Source: Scolanthus callimorphus (Eukaryota; Cnidaria; Anthozoa; Actiniaria; Edwardsiidae). From it: a DNA stretch of 64,000 nt. The number at the start of each line of letters is the position of its first letter. Position 1 is the stretch's first letter. Shown piece after piece: positions 43,900 to 57,925 of this stretch. The stretch covers positions 7,912,435 to 7,976,434 of the forward strand of contig CM066925.1 of the NCBI GenBank assembly GCA_033964015.1. The letters are read 5' to 3'. The notes under the pieces are model-generated. The model saw only the letters and a list, made by a program, of their open reading frames with translations. It ran no database searches and had not been told where the DNA came from. Position numbers and translations under genes: made by a program.

Positions 43900-46422
43900 T
43901 CACCATACTTTTGCGAGAAACCCTGAGCGACGAGTCTCCACTATACCATCAGCATTATGTTTAGTGCGAAAGACCCACTTACTGCCAACTACCTTACGAT
44001 CATTCGGCAATTCAGTAAGTGTCCAAACATTGTAGTTATCTAGCGAATCAATCTCCTTCTTCATGGCATCATGCCACAGTTCAGCATCAGAGCTGCTAAG
44101 GGCTTCCTGCACAGTGGCTGGCTCCCGAATGCCCTCATTTGCCACTGTTACCCACTCTCCCAAACGGTCAGGTTGACGTCTCTCACGTGTTGACTGCCGT
44201 GGTACAGAGCTTTCTGCACCGTCAGTCCCATTAACATCATCATCATCACATGACAGTTCTATGGTAACAAGCTTATTACCAGCTGTTCCATTGTGTACCT
44301 CCTTCTGGATACCAAACTCTGATTCGTTAAACTGGACATCACGACGACAGACCACTCGCTGCTTTTCCAGGTCATACAAACGGTAACCCTTTGTATCAGT
44401 TTCATATCCCAGGAATATACATTTCCTGGCCTTTCTCTCATCCTCTGGAATATGAGCATATGCCGTACAGCCAAAGCTCCGTAAATGCTTCACATCCGGC
44501 TTGACTCCAGTCCAAGCTTCAAAGGGGGTAGCATCATGTACAGCCTTGGTCGGACTCCTATTGTGAACAAAAACAGCAGTGTTCAGTGCTTCAACCCAGA
44601 ACTTCAAGGGAAGTTGTGCTTGAGTCAACATGGTTCTGACTGATTCAACAAGTGTTCTATTCAGGCGCTCTGCTACCCCATTCTGTTGAGGCGTTTTACG
44701 TACAGTCCTCTCATGTCTTACTCCTTCTGCTTTTAAGAAGTCCTCAAATTCATTAGATATGAATTCACCACCTTTATCTGTGCGCAGAGATTTCAGTTTG
44801 TAGCCGCTAGAATTCTCTACCATAGCTTTCCATTCACAGAATGCGGTGAAGGCTTGATCCTTTGTCTTAAGGGCATAAACCCACACATAACGGGTTTTAT
44901 CATCAGTCAAAGTCATGAAATATTCTGCGCCACCAGCTGATTTGGGAGTTATCCTTCCACTTAGGTCACTGTGAACCAAGCCTAGAGGCTCATCAGCCCT
45001 TGTTGCACCACTTGTTGGTAAAGGAGATCTATGGATTTTTCCATTCACGCATGGCTCACAGAAATCCAAGTCAGTATTTGGATTAAAGTCAAATCCAGTC
45101 ACAAGTCCATCCTTTGCTAACTTGTTCATGCCAGAAGCACTCAGATGCCCATATCTTTGGTGCCAGATAGTCTCCTTAGAAGCTTTTGCTGCATTTGAGC
45201 TTTCTTTTCCATTTTCACACTTGATGTCCAAATAATACAAGCATCCCACTTTATTTGCTACAGCAATTGTCACTCCATCCTTGCCCCGAGAAATCTCGCA
45301 TGAACTGTCTTCAAAGTTCACCACATAACCTGATTCAGTTGCCTTGGCAACACTGATCAAATTGTAGCTCAGTCGTGAGACGAACAGCACATTTCGTAGT
45401 TTACATTTCCTGTATGCCCCACCAGGTAAAACGGTAAAGACAATCACAGTTCCAATGCCAGTTGCATTTAGCACTTTTCCATCCCCAAGCTGAATCTCTA
45501 CTGGGTTCACGAGTTCCTCAAAATCACCGAACAGTTCCTTGTTGTTGCACATATGGCACGTTGCTCCAGAGTCAACAATCCATAGTTCACCCCTTTGGCT
45601 GTACATGTCTGCCGCTAAGGCTTGAGCAGCAAGCCCAAGGCTTTCTCCACTATCACTATCATTGTTACTCTTTGCTGTGTTAGCCTTGTGTTTTGGTTTG
45701 AACTCTTTCTCCTCTGGCCTTTTGCTTTTCTCAAGCTCTTCGCAGAAGCGCTTTATGTGTCCAAATTTGCCACACTGATAACATTTTGGACCTCTTGGGT
45801 TTTTCTTTCCCAACATCACTTTTTCGGTGGAATAAGATGCGGTTTCTTGTTCAGCTATCTTTCTTTCTTGGTGAAATAGGCGCTCAGTTACGACTTCCAT
45901 AGCTGGTACACTAGCATTTGGTTCCAGCGCTGTAACTAACATATCATATGATTCTGGTAAGCTTGCAAGAAGTGTGACTACTTTGTCTTCCTCCTCAATT
46001 GGCGCGCCTATCACTGCGAGTTCATTAAATATTTCCGTCATGGCCTTCACGTGTTCCCTTACAGAACCGCCATCTTGGAGCCGCAAATTGTTGAGTCGCC
46101 GCCTAAGGGCCAATTTGTTTGCCCATGTTTTCTTCTGGAACTGATTAGATAGTTTTGCCCACACAGCTACAGGATCCTCCGGATCTCCAAGCAAGTACAG
46201 TAGTGACGGGTCAACGGCAAGCACCATAATTGCAAGCGCCTTGTTCTTGCGAGTAACGAACTTCGCATATTTATCTGTCTCCGTTTCTGGGGGAGCAGTT
46301 TCAGCCTTACACACAATCCCCCACAGATCTTCTTTCATCAGTGCCATTCTACATTGAACCTTCCACGTATTATAGTTCGATCCATTCAATGGAGCAACAG
46401 TCACAGACTTCGCATCCGCCAT
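43900..46422 (-). pseudogene. gag-pol: Copia gag-pol, 840 codons, lacking most of RT and all of RNase H
   Basis: It starts at the ATG at 46420-46422 (MADAKSVTVAPLNGSNY). A UBN2-type Gag region is followed by a zinc knuckle at about 213-226 (CYQCGKFGHIKRFC) and an aspartic protease at about 282 (VDSGATCHM). The GAG-pre-integrase zinc region (WHQRYGHLS and CEPCVNGK) comes next. The integrase carries all three catalytic acidic residues (LVHSDLSG, RTDKGGEF and GVAERLNRT at about 482, 547 and 583). Residues 770-840 are the start of the copia reverse transcriptase (WHDAMKKEIDSL, VGSKWVFRTKHN). The frame then leaves the family at VETRRSGFLAKVW because of a small deletion. Usual copia polyproteins are about 1300-1400 residues, so about 40% is missing. 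Confidence 0.88.
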
Positions 46423-46509
46423 TTTGTTTCTCTGAGCTTCTCGCCAAAGACAACCAAATCCTTCTCTTTCGTCGATTTCTAGGCTTCTACAGAACTTCCA
46501 ATCGCGTGA

Positions 46510-46523
46510 CTGGGCCCATAACC
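46510..46523 (-). promoter_or_regulatory. Copia-type primer-binding site
   Basis: GGTTATGGGCCCAG complements the anticodon stem-loop of initiator tRNA-Met, not a tRNA 3' end. Drosophila copia is known to prime from such an internal tRNA-iMet fragment. It fixes the inner edge of the 5' LTR at 46524. Confidence 0.8.
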
Positions 46524-46723
46524 TGTTGGTTTTTATCCTGATTTAATGCCTGATTTAAATCTAGATCAACAAAGAGTGATTTACAACTCGAGAAAACCGT
46601 ACTAAACTTCACAAGAAGATAACCACGAGGCGAGGGAGGTTCCTAGCATTAAAACGAGGCTATGACGCACTAATCATTACATCAGCCTAAAATTAACAAA
46701 TTAAACAGTTCCAATGTCACACA
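46524..46723 (-). repeat. Possible 5' LTR of the copia element
   Basis: The inner edge (ACCAACA, adjoining the primer site) is well supported. The outer edge at TGTGTGACATTGG is a guess based on a TG start and the usual copia LTR size. Confidence 0.4.
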
Positions 46724-48120
46724 GCTGTTTCGGGACCGGGATTTTCGTTATTAGAGTCTGAGCATGCGTAGCGTTTGTGCCGGCTCAAATAACCAGCGGC
46801 ATTGCACAGAAGCTTTCAAGATGGCGGGAGTTTTGATTTGTGACTAGCGGGAAGCTGACACTAAAAGGCGAGTAAAAAAATATTTCACGCTGTTTTCTCG
46901 TATTTTCTTTTATTGCTCCAGTGAGGGAAGTCTTTAAACTTTCATATGGGCAAAATACATGACCAGATAATGACAAAGAAACTATTATGAACGCACTTTG
47001 TTTGGAGCGCAGAATTTCGCGTTACTATTTAGCGCTATTGATCAAGGAAGAAAAAAGCAAGCTCCTTCGGAAGTTCTGAAGTTTTCTCAAAACAACGCTA
47101 ATATCGAGAATATAATTTAGGCTTTTGCGGATACATGCGAGCTGAAAAATTTATGATACGCCGACTGGATTTCCTAAAATAATTTTTTCCTTTCTTACGA
47201 TGCAGCGCCTTCATAGAACAACACGTCACTTTATTACATGCGCAGTGTCGCTTGTGCGGAAATCAACCGAGCCATCTGCGTCACAGATGCACCGAATATC
47301 TCAGCGAGTTAAATGAAATATGGATGATTGATAAAAATGTCAACTTATATTTCATTGAGAGATTGTCTATACATTCCACATATTTCTGCCCCCTAATCCC
47401 TGGTGCATTTTTACTTATGCCCCCCCCCCCCCGGTACTTGTTAAAGACAAATTTGAGGGGAAGACATCGACAGGAATCACTACCGTAACAGGAGGAGAGC
47501 TCAATTAAACGGCATGTGAAAATCAGAGGAAATCTAGAATATTATATTTTCCTTGTGATTATAGTGAAAACATTGGATGAAAATTTTCAAGTGGTGCATT
47601 TCTACTTATGCCCCCCCCCCCCCCATGAAAAATGCATATGCCCTCCTGGCTGTAAGCAAAATTTCCTACAATTCCCCAAGTTATGAGCTAAACCTATCAA
47701 ACCCTCCCTGGTTGCATTAAGAACCCCTTAAGTTGTAAATTATACTATTGGGATTAATGTGCTTAGGCATTTCAAGTTTCTGAAAAAAAATTACGACAGC
47801 CATAATCAAAATGCTGTGTAAATATTGTTACTACTTAAACATGGTATACTTTTTCCTGTCAATGTTAGAACTCCCGCTTTAGCCCCTATGGCTAAGCCTA
47901 GGGCTTGGAAGTTGACTGTACAGTATTACAGTCAATACATATGGTGTACATTTTAGGCTCACCAGCTATGGTAGCCTAGTATCAAGTACCAATGGTGCAT
48001 AGAAAGCACAAGATAATGAGAGTGAAATAAAACGTACACCATATGCATTCTTTGATGAACTTCCCACAATTATCTATAAGTTTTTGATGCCCATGAAATG
48101 TAAATGTACATGTTGGAGTG

Positions 48121-48320
48121 AATAGACCTCCTTGGCTTGCCTGTTTGTTTTTCCCATTTCAGATCACGTGGCATTCCCATGAGTATTGTTTCTTTGTTTT
48201 TCTGCTGCACACCATAGGATATATGAATATGGAAGCAGCCCAGACAAAGAAAGGTTATTCAAATGAATGCAACGTAATCTGAAATGGGACACCATTACGC
48301 CCAAGCCGAGGAGGTCTATT
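48121..48320. repeat. Palindromic MITE, copy 2
   Basis: Ends AATAGACCTCCTTGGC and GCCGAGGAGGTCTATT. Internally it matches 7935-8133, including catttcagatcacgtggcat. Confidence 0.75.
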
Positions 48321-50830
48321 TCATATGACTTTTAGTGAAACCAATCACAAAGTGATTACCCCAATTCAAATAAAACCTATAAGAGTAATTACAAAGTGAT
48401 TGAAAATTGCTCCTTACAATGCGTATGTCCTCCTGGCTAGAAGTGCTTACGTCTCTACAGTATTACAATGATTGTGTGTAAAGTACTGTAAACAGTACAG
48501 ATCCCAGGGGTGTCTGTTTTGTTCGTTCACTCCTTCGAAGACTGATATGGGTAATATAATATGCCCATGTGTGGCCTTAGTATCACAATAAAGTCCTCAT
48601 TGGTTTGGTGCATAATGACTTGATATATTTACTGTAAAAGAAGCTAGCTCCCACATACAATTTATCTTTGATTCAGGCTAGATAACTTGCCATGGCACTA
48701 TAGAACCATTTCTAAAAACAACATTTAAATAAGCTGGGTGGCAAAAGGATTCAATGTCCCCCCGACCCCATCCAATGCAGCAGGCATTATGTTTGTATTC
48801 ACTATCTATGAAAGTCTACAAAGGTGTTTGCTATCTCCATCAATATTGTCCCTGGCCCAATTTAATCAGCAGAAGCAGGATGTAGCTGACAGCTCCAGCA
48901 ACCTGGAAGGAAGCATACAATGAGTCAGTACATTATAGTACATACGGGTGTAGAGCTGATGTCATGTGATGCAGTAGTGAAACTAAATCCAATTTTAAAC
49001 AAAAATTTATATGACTGACTGCATAGTTATTGTGAGTTATGACAGCCATCTGGAATATGCTCTATTCCAGAGACCATTTCTGATATAGGGTACTTAAAAA
49101 ACAGGCAAATTTCCATTCAATTATTTTTGTTTTCAAATAAATTTGTAAATGTAAACTCAAACCCTGCTTAACCGTATCATCACATCCAGCATGCATATTC
49201 ATATAGCAGTAAAATAATGATACCCCCAGAAAACAATCCACTTTGTCTGCAGTGGATACAAGATCAAATTCAGACTGTTCAGCGACTGCTCGAGTTTCTT
49301 TGCAGAAAAGTAGTCCTGTAATAGTCCACACTGTACCCTCAATGAATCATAACACACTAAACTACTACAAATACTTGGGAATCCTACACTAACCTACTAC
49401 AAATACTTGGGAATTAATTGGAGCCTTGCTCTGTGGAAATTCCCCCACAATGTGAAAAGAAAAATTCTAGAAACTTGCATTGACATTAATGGCTACATAC
49501 CAAAAATAGATGCCAGAAGAAAATTTATTTCCCAAGTTGCACCATATGACCACAGATCACATTAGTCTGGTCTTGGATTTGGCTACTATATTACTGTAAA
49601 CAATTGTAAATGAATTATAAACTTTCATGACAATTCTAAAATTCATTTTATCTCAGAAATACTCTCACAGCTTCCCCTAAAATTGGTTAAGTTGCTACAA
49701 AAATTCTAAGTCAAGACAATCAGGAGGGAAGCACTGCAAGCATGCAATAACTCCAATTTTGAAGATAAGCGAATAAGCTAAACGTCCGAAAAAATGAAAA
49801 TACAGGAATAACTTAAACCACAGCACAACAAAGCGTGACCAGAGGGCAAAATTGTAGACAGAAGTTTGGAACAACAAACAAGTTACATGACATGAAATTT
49901 GCAAGAAGATAATACTGAATTGGCATATGTAAAGTACAGTAGTTTCAAAAATTACCTGCAGAAAATTCTGTCGGCGTATCACGGATAAGTTGGTCGGTAT
50001 CTCTCGGAGGAAGATTGAAGATTCCAGAACAGTTGGCGAGGTTGTTGGGAAAACTTCAGGATTCTCACAGTTTCTTGTCGAAAATTCGACTTCTCGAACT
50101 AGCTGAAATCGACACCAGTACTTGGAGAAGACAAAATATTGCCTTAACAGTAGAAATATCGGACAAAATCATATCGAACAGTGAGATTAATTCTCTGACA
50201 ACATCCAAAACCCGTTCGAACTGAAATCGAACGCGCGAATGCCACGATTTTCCTTGTCAAACACCAGGCCTTCTTCTTGGCACCACAGGGAGACCGAACG
50301 CACTCGGCCGAAAGTTGGTCTGGAAGGAGGGTATTTGATGCGCATGCTCAAACTCTATGATTAGTCAGAAACAGCTGTGGTCAATGTCAATATCCAACAA
50401 TTGGAACTTAGAAAACCTCCCGTAAGCTACGGTGTGCTATATGACTTAAATTCGGCCTGATCAGCTCTACAGACTGAAGAAAACTCCAAGCCCAACTCAC
50501 ACAGCTGGATTGCAGTTTTGCTTTTGCCTTCAAGTATTTTCCCAAGAGGTATGTGTTTTTTCCGGAACAAACAACTAGTAAAACTCGATGAAACACCGAT
50601 ACCTCGAAAGGCCGGCATCGCTAAGCCAAACTCAGAGCCAAACTATTGAATTTCCGTCCCTTCGGCGAACTCAAATTCCCGATTAGAACTGATCCAAGTA
50701 AGTTTCGAGTGGGTTTGTTTTGATCGAACCACTTGATCAACATGACAGCTTGAAGCATTTTTGCGGTTCTGATTGGCCCGTGAAGAATGTGTGACAATGT
50801 TGTTGGCAGTCATGCTGGGTTGGGGGCGGA

Positions 50831-51028
50831 TGTGAGAATCACCTAGTTTTCGGGCAGGCGGTTTTTCTCTCCTTTCCTCCTCCCCCCTCCCCTTCGGCCG
50901 ATTTTTGCGCTCGCCCCCGGGACCGCTCGCCTCAAAATTCCAAGATGGCGCCCGAACAGCGATCGGACCGGGTTTTCCGCAATAAAAACACCCAGTACCG
51001 CCTGCAAGCAGGCTAATTTTCATGAAAA
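50831..51028 (-). repeat. Inverted single-copy form of the 42895-43180 repeat
   Basis: The reverse complement of the earlier repeat with only one copy each of the 42-bp and 63-bp units. It ends at cctgcaagcagg. Together the two form an 8-kb inverted pair around the copia element. Confidence 0.8.
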
Positions 51029-52430
51029 GGAACCGATTTTCTCCTTTCACATCCAGAGCCGATCTCCGATCTTGTTGACAAGGCTCAAACAGATCGAGTG
51101 GCATGACAGCTAGGGCGCATTTGATTGGTTCGTTCGCAAAATCCATTGTTTATTTAGCCAATCAGCTTCATTTGCCTGCACTCATTTGAGTGCAATTACT
51201 TTTTTGGAGTGCAAATTACTTTTGTAATTGCACTGCTCTCGACCAATCAGAATCAAGAAATTTTTGCATCCATATTATTACCAGATAAACAAGGAGTAAT
51301 TACCTTTTATTGTATAGATATCGATGAGATACCTGTGTTTCTGCAGGGGTGTGTCGAAAACCAAGACCCCATAATTGTTTACAGTCAAAAGACATGAAGC
51401 TTGCCCCCCTAAAGTTGAATACTCAATTCATTATTCCATATTTACTGTTTTCATTATTTCATCCAAAAGTGCAATTTTCAATTCAATATTGAAATTTTAG
51501 TAATCTAACTAATTACTCTGGGTGAACAATTGCTTATTCTGAAATCAAAATTTGAACATTTAACATTTTAAATATTGAATTGAAAAATGCATTTTTGGAT
51601 TGAATAATGAAATCAATAATGGCATAATGAATTGAATATTCAACTCTAGGGGGGCACGCTTTACCTATGTCTTGTGACTGTAACATTTCGATTTTGTTGT
51701 ATCCTTAGATGAGTTATCAGCAAAAGAATGCACTATGCTTCAAATGAAGGCCACACGCAAACACTAAAATAACGCTGACATTGAGACAAAGTGTGTGCGA
51801 TGTTTACATATTTTGAACTTTGTTGTGACTGGAACAATTATTACAGTGTCTTGGTTTTGGAGATCTCGAAAACCAAGACCTTAGCCTGCGTAGCGGCTCT
51901 AAAAGGGAAGGGGAGGGAGTCAGGACGAGCGAAAACCGGAAATAGCGCAGGCCGCAAGGGGTTCTGTGAAGGGAGGAAGGGAGAGCCTGCAAGAGGACCA
52001 TTATTTGGACTTTGAAGAGACAGAGTGACACACGTGTGACCTCAATTTGTGGTTTCGAATAACTGTCAAAATCAACCACTGAAAGTGCTCTTCTGCTGTT
52101 TATTTTTCGATATTTTGCTCTTTGTATTGGCAATTCTCGGCTAAGTTACTTCGAGGATCGAATCTAGAGACAAGTAATAATTTAGAACAGTGATTTAGAA
52201 CAGCGACAAACTTGGGGCCTGTAGGGCTCTCGGCGGATCTATATTTACACAATCGAGTACTCAGTCGCTTGTGTTTCTCTCTCAGAAGAGAACAAAGATC
52301 AAGTCTTTCATCCTTGTTTTTATTAATTTCACGAGTGTTTTCAATGTTTTTCCAATGCGGCGAGGGCAATTCGAAAAAATGGAAAACACAAGTGAAACAA
52401 TTTTACGAGGAACCCATGTGATTACTTGTT

Positions 52431-52884
52431 TACAATCAAAACCAGTAGAGTGTCAATTCTGGCGCGAAAAGATTGGTCGCGTAGTGGCGAAATTTTGATC
52501 ACGTGCTCACTATTTCGTGTACCACGTGATTAACGTTTTCCGCTGGGTGTCTTGTTGTTTCTTGTCTGCTGTGACAAGATGGCTAACATTCGGTTCAAGG
52601 ATCGGCTTTTACGAAACGACTCTTCACGAATTTAAAAGGTTTTTCTTACCAAAGATCTGCTAGTGAACTCTAGAAAAGAACTCTTGATCTTCATGCTAGC
52701 AGAAAAGATCCCAAGGCTTCGACATTTTTAGTCATGTTTAGTTGGTTGTTTACGTCGACTCGCACATAGGTCTAAATAATATCTATCACGTGGTACACAA
52801 AACAGTGAGCACGTGATCAAAATTTCGCCACTACGCGACCAATCTTTTCGCGCCAGAATTGACACTCTACTGGTTTTGATTGTA
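52431..52884. repeat. 454-bp element with about 100-bp terminal inverted repeats
   Basis: The left arm starts tacaatcaaaaccagtagag and continues through attctggcgcgaaaagattgg and gatcacgtgctcac. The right arm is nearly its exact complement. The middle is unrelated and non-coding. Confidence 0.8.
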
Positions 52885-52886
52885 TG

Positions 52887-52992
52887 ATATAACAGGGCAA
52901 AATTCAGCGCGCGTGTTGACTGCTCATGTTCAGGCGTGTGAAAAGTAATTTGGAAGAGCCAATCAGCATTGAGTAATTTTGCCCTGTATATT
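52887..52992. repeat. Short MITE with ATATAACAGGGCAAAAT ends
   Basis: Complementary ends ATATAACAGGGCAAAAT and ATTTTGCCCTGTATAT. A CCAATCAG-type stretch lies near the right end. Confidence 0.65.
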
Positions 52993-53552
52993 AAATATAA
53001 TTTATGCTGGTCCGTTCAGGAGCTTTACGGCCAAGCCTCCAATTTTGCCTACAGAGTATTTAGGCAATATTTTCTGTTCACAGAACAAACATAAAATGTG
53101 CAAAGTTTGCCAAGTTTTGTGAAGGAATGTATACGCCGCATATATGGTAGAAAACATGTTCTTAGGCACTCCCCTAGATTCATTTTGTCATATTATGTTG
53201 AAGGTAGTGTTTTCAGGGGGGATGTAACTAGAATTTGTCAAGTGTTTCTATCCCAGTATTTTTTTTGGCATTCATTCCAAGGTACTTGAATGATAAATTG
53301 TGGGATTTGATTGAAAGCATTTTGGTGCTCTAAATATTTATAATAGTGTATTGTATATAGGGTTGCATGTATCTTAGTGAATATCTGCAGCATGTCTTAC
53401 AGCTTTTTATCTTACAGCATTACCATGTGTTTATAAAGATCCGCCAGAATCCTCCACCACCCCAGTATCTTTTCTTGACATTCTGATAGGCATTTTTTAT
53501 TACATATGTTAGAAGATCGTACTAGATTTCTAACCTCTATGTCGTTTTTTAG

Positions 53553-54101
53553 GATAAGATCGATTCGCTCGGCACAACTGGAAACAATCTCAGAGAAACC
53601 AAAGCAAGCCCTCTTGATGGAACAGATAATTATCTTCAACGCGTGATTAAGGAAGAAGTAGTTGAATATGAAGAAGTAGTTGAATATGAAGACTATAGTT
53701 TCTCAAATATTGAAGAAGGAGAAGAGGTAAGTTGTAGAAATCAGCACAGGACAAAAAAAAGTTATAGCTCTTTGGATGTTTGTAGTGATGTCACAATCAA
53801 ACCTGACAAAAAATATGACCAATTCGACCTCTCCAACATACTTGAAGAGGTACAATACAAGATATCAGGGCAAAACCTTTCACAAAACCTCCTTCTGACA
53901 GTTCACTTACAACTTATTCAAAAATTACCCTCCATGGAGAGGCATAAGAGGCTGTCTAATTGTGGGACCATGCACAGCTGGACAATATTTAGCTACGCGT
54001 CCATCTACTTTTCGATGCACACACATACTTGGGAGAGCACTCAGGTAGCTATAGATGCTACAACCTTCGCTTCTTCCGTACTCTCCCAACTATCCGTGTG
54101 A
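53553..54101 (+). pseudogene. ZNF-D: zinc-finger paralogue that has lost its fingers
   Basis: The family acceptor (cgttttttag|GATAAG) opens a frame with the family N-terminus (TGNNLRETKAS, then VIKEEVVEYE). The VVEYEE segment is internally duplicated. The second motif survives as IKPDKKYDQFDLSNIL. After about residue 105 family similarity ends: the third motif and all fingers are missing. The remaining frame reads into the intronic repeat that precedes ZNF-E and stops at 54101. It looks like a partial duplicate directly upstream of ZNF-E. A GAG|GTAAGT within it could act as a splice donor and join this N-terminus to ZNF-E. Confidence 0.7.
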
Positions 54102-54135
54102 AGTCAGAAGTGGATGGGCGCACGCTAAACATTGC
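53960..54135 (+). repeat. Intronic inverted-repeat element between ZNF-D and ZNF-E
   Basis: Matches 24325-24485 from gtgggaccatgcacagctgg onward. The distal part (aagtggatgggcgcacgcta) is an imperfect complement of the proximal part. Confidence 0.6.
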
Positions 54136-54297
54136 CCATTCCTTAATTAAACAGAAATATCATGTCTTAACTATGATCCGCCAAATATGAGAATCCCCAC
54201 CCCCAGTATATATTCCTGGCATTCTGATATTGTGTATCATATATAGCATATTATTTTGGAAGATCCTACTAAATTCTAACCTCGATCTCGTTTTTAG

Positions 54298-56245
<1,948 letters not shown>

Positions 56246-56891
56246 TGCGAAGAATGCTGTAATGCATTCACAGAGGATTTCTTCAGGGAAAAGCTGAATT
56301 TCCCAAGTCACACGCACGCTAAGTGTTTGGGAAATTTACCTTTTCACATGAATGGGTTTCTGCAGAAATTCCCTGTGGTTGAAAACATGTGAGCTGAGAA
56401 AGCCAGTGGCGGATCGAGGATTTTTTCACGGATTTTGTGTCACAGTTATTTGAAGGAACTCGTAAATAGAACTCCAAATTTGTATGTTATCATCTCCAGA
56501 TCACTTATACACTCAATGTTACTCAAATCAGACCTAGTGTTCTATTGTCAATGCTGCATTCTGATTGGTTGAGCTACTAGTAGGCTATAGGCGATTATAC
56601 TATGACGTTAATGTTTACATTTTGGCTCATTTACATAAGCAATAGAGAGAATCAGGCTACTCAGCCTAGCCAGAGAATAATACGTTCTGAATATCAACAA
56701 AGTCCAATGAATAAAACGTAATTAGAAAATGTTGTACAAAAATAATGAAATTACGAACGTGTGGCGTAAAGCCTGAATTTAGAGAAAACATTTTGTCATT
56801 TTGCCCCAATGATTTCACTAAATTAAAAAAAAAGCTGAATTAGCTTTGAAAAATACAATGAAAAGCTCACGATAAGTTCAAATGTTATTCG

Positions 56892-57018
56892 TAAAGGCCC
56901 ATCACCAACCGGGAACCTTTGCGCCCCGTTTTCTTTTGTTTTCAAATTGATCCATTGTTTTCGGGTGCTCTGATTGGCTAAGAGACCGCAAAGGCTCCCG
57001 GTTGGTGATGGGCCTTTA
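56892..57018. repeat. MITE with about 30-bp ends
   Basis: TAAAGGCCCATCACCAACCG at the left and its complement at the right, with two mismatches further in. Confidence 0.75.
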
Positions 57019-57074
57019 AGAAAGTTTTTACCTGTTTCCATATCATTTTTCCGGGTATAGTTGAAGCTTTCTTA

Positions 57075-57170
57075 AAGTGCCACTAGCACCTAATTTGTCA
57101 CTTGCCTGAAATGCCACCAAATTCGGCACATAAGTAGAAGACATCATAAACTTTAGCTCTGCGCCATTTT
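57075..57170 (+). repeat. Dispersed repeat, copy 1
   Basis: aaagtgccactagcacctaa and the following 75 or so bases recur at 61868-61965 in the same orientation. Confidence 0.7.
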
Positions 57171-57286
57171 TTTTTTACCAGAAGTTGAAAGGAAAATAGC
57201 GTATTTTCACGCCAAATTTCGAATTAAATGACGGACGCAGCACAGGGAGCCCGTGCGTTTTTCCCTACATTTTAGGGCAGCTATCA

Positions 57287-57364
57287 AAACAAAAGGCGTA
57301 CTGTAATATGTCTTACTTCTGCGATCCAAACAAAAGGCGTACTGTAATATGTCTTACTTCTGCG
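57287..57364 (+). repeat. 41-bp tandem duplication
   Basis: Two adjacent copies of aaacaaaaggcgtactgtaa and its continuation through cttacttctgcg. Confidence 0.9.
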
Positions 57365-57683
57365 GTTCTAGTCGTCGCATTTTCTACCAGTTTTAGCATT
57401 ATTTTAATGGACTTTGTATATGCAACTCAAAAACCTATCGATTAATTTTGCTCGATTTTTGTTGGATTGACGTTCGCGACATTTGCAAAGGTCAATCCGA
57501 ACGCCTGCTCAATTGAAGTTTTTTAAGACGCCCAAAAAAATTTCCAAGGTTCTCCGTTTGGTTGTGCTTGTCTAGTTCACGGTCTGTTGGTTTGACTTTG
57601 CCTGTTTCTTTCATGCAAATTTGGGTTCTTCGACCGCGCGGGCAGTTTCCGCATAACTGAAAAATGTCAAGTTTATATGTAAT

Positions 57684-57784
57684 GTTTACAAAACGAGCTG
57701 GAATGTTTTATCGGCAGATAGAAACACGAGGCGAAGCCGAGTGTTTCTATCTACCGATAAAACATGACAGCGAGTTTTGTAAAC
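57684..57784. repeat. 101-bp palindrome
   Basis: GTTTACAAAACGAGCTGGAA and its near complement. The arms almost meet at the centre (gaggcgaagccgag). Confidence 0.75.
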
Positions 57785-57925
57785 TACTTCTAAAACGGTT
57801 GCCAGTAATAATTCATAATTCCAAGCTAGTTTAAAAAAAGGAAAGAAATTTGTGAGAACTACTTCATTGAAATCGAGAATAAGAAATCTGATATAGACTG
57901 GCTTCAAGTTGTATTGTTTAGCTAT

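Larger units (their letters stand above)
43790..46723 (-). mobile_element. Ty1/copia retrotransposon, truncated in reverse transcriptase
   Basis: A copia-type primer site (46510-46523) and a gag-protease-integrase frame are present. Reverse transcriptase is only begun: its YVDD region, RNase H and the 3' LTR are absent. After a small deletion near 43925 the reading shifts frame (AQGFSQKYGEDY) and fades out at about 43800. A possible 5' LTR of about 200 bp (46524-46723, TGTG...AACA in element orientation) cannot be checked without its partner. Confidence 0.85.

Noticed and set aside
48850..50224. A spliced minus-strand gene suggested by exon-like pieces (YILLLLIKLGQGQY before a stop, and SAKKLEQSLNSLNLILYPLQ)
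   Set aside because: The only plausible donor and acceptor join the pieces in the wrong phase and give an early stop. No start exon was found.
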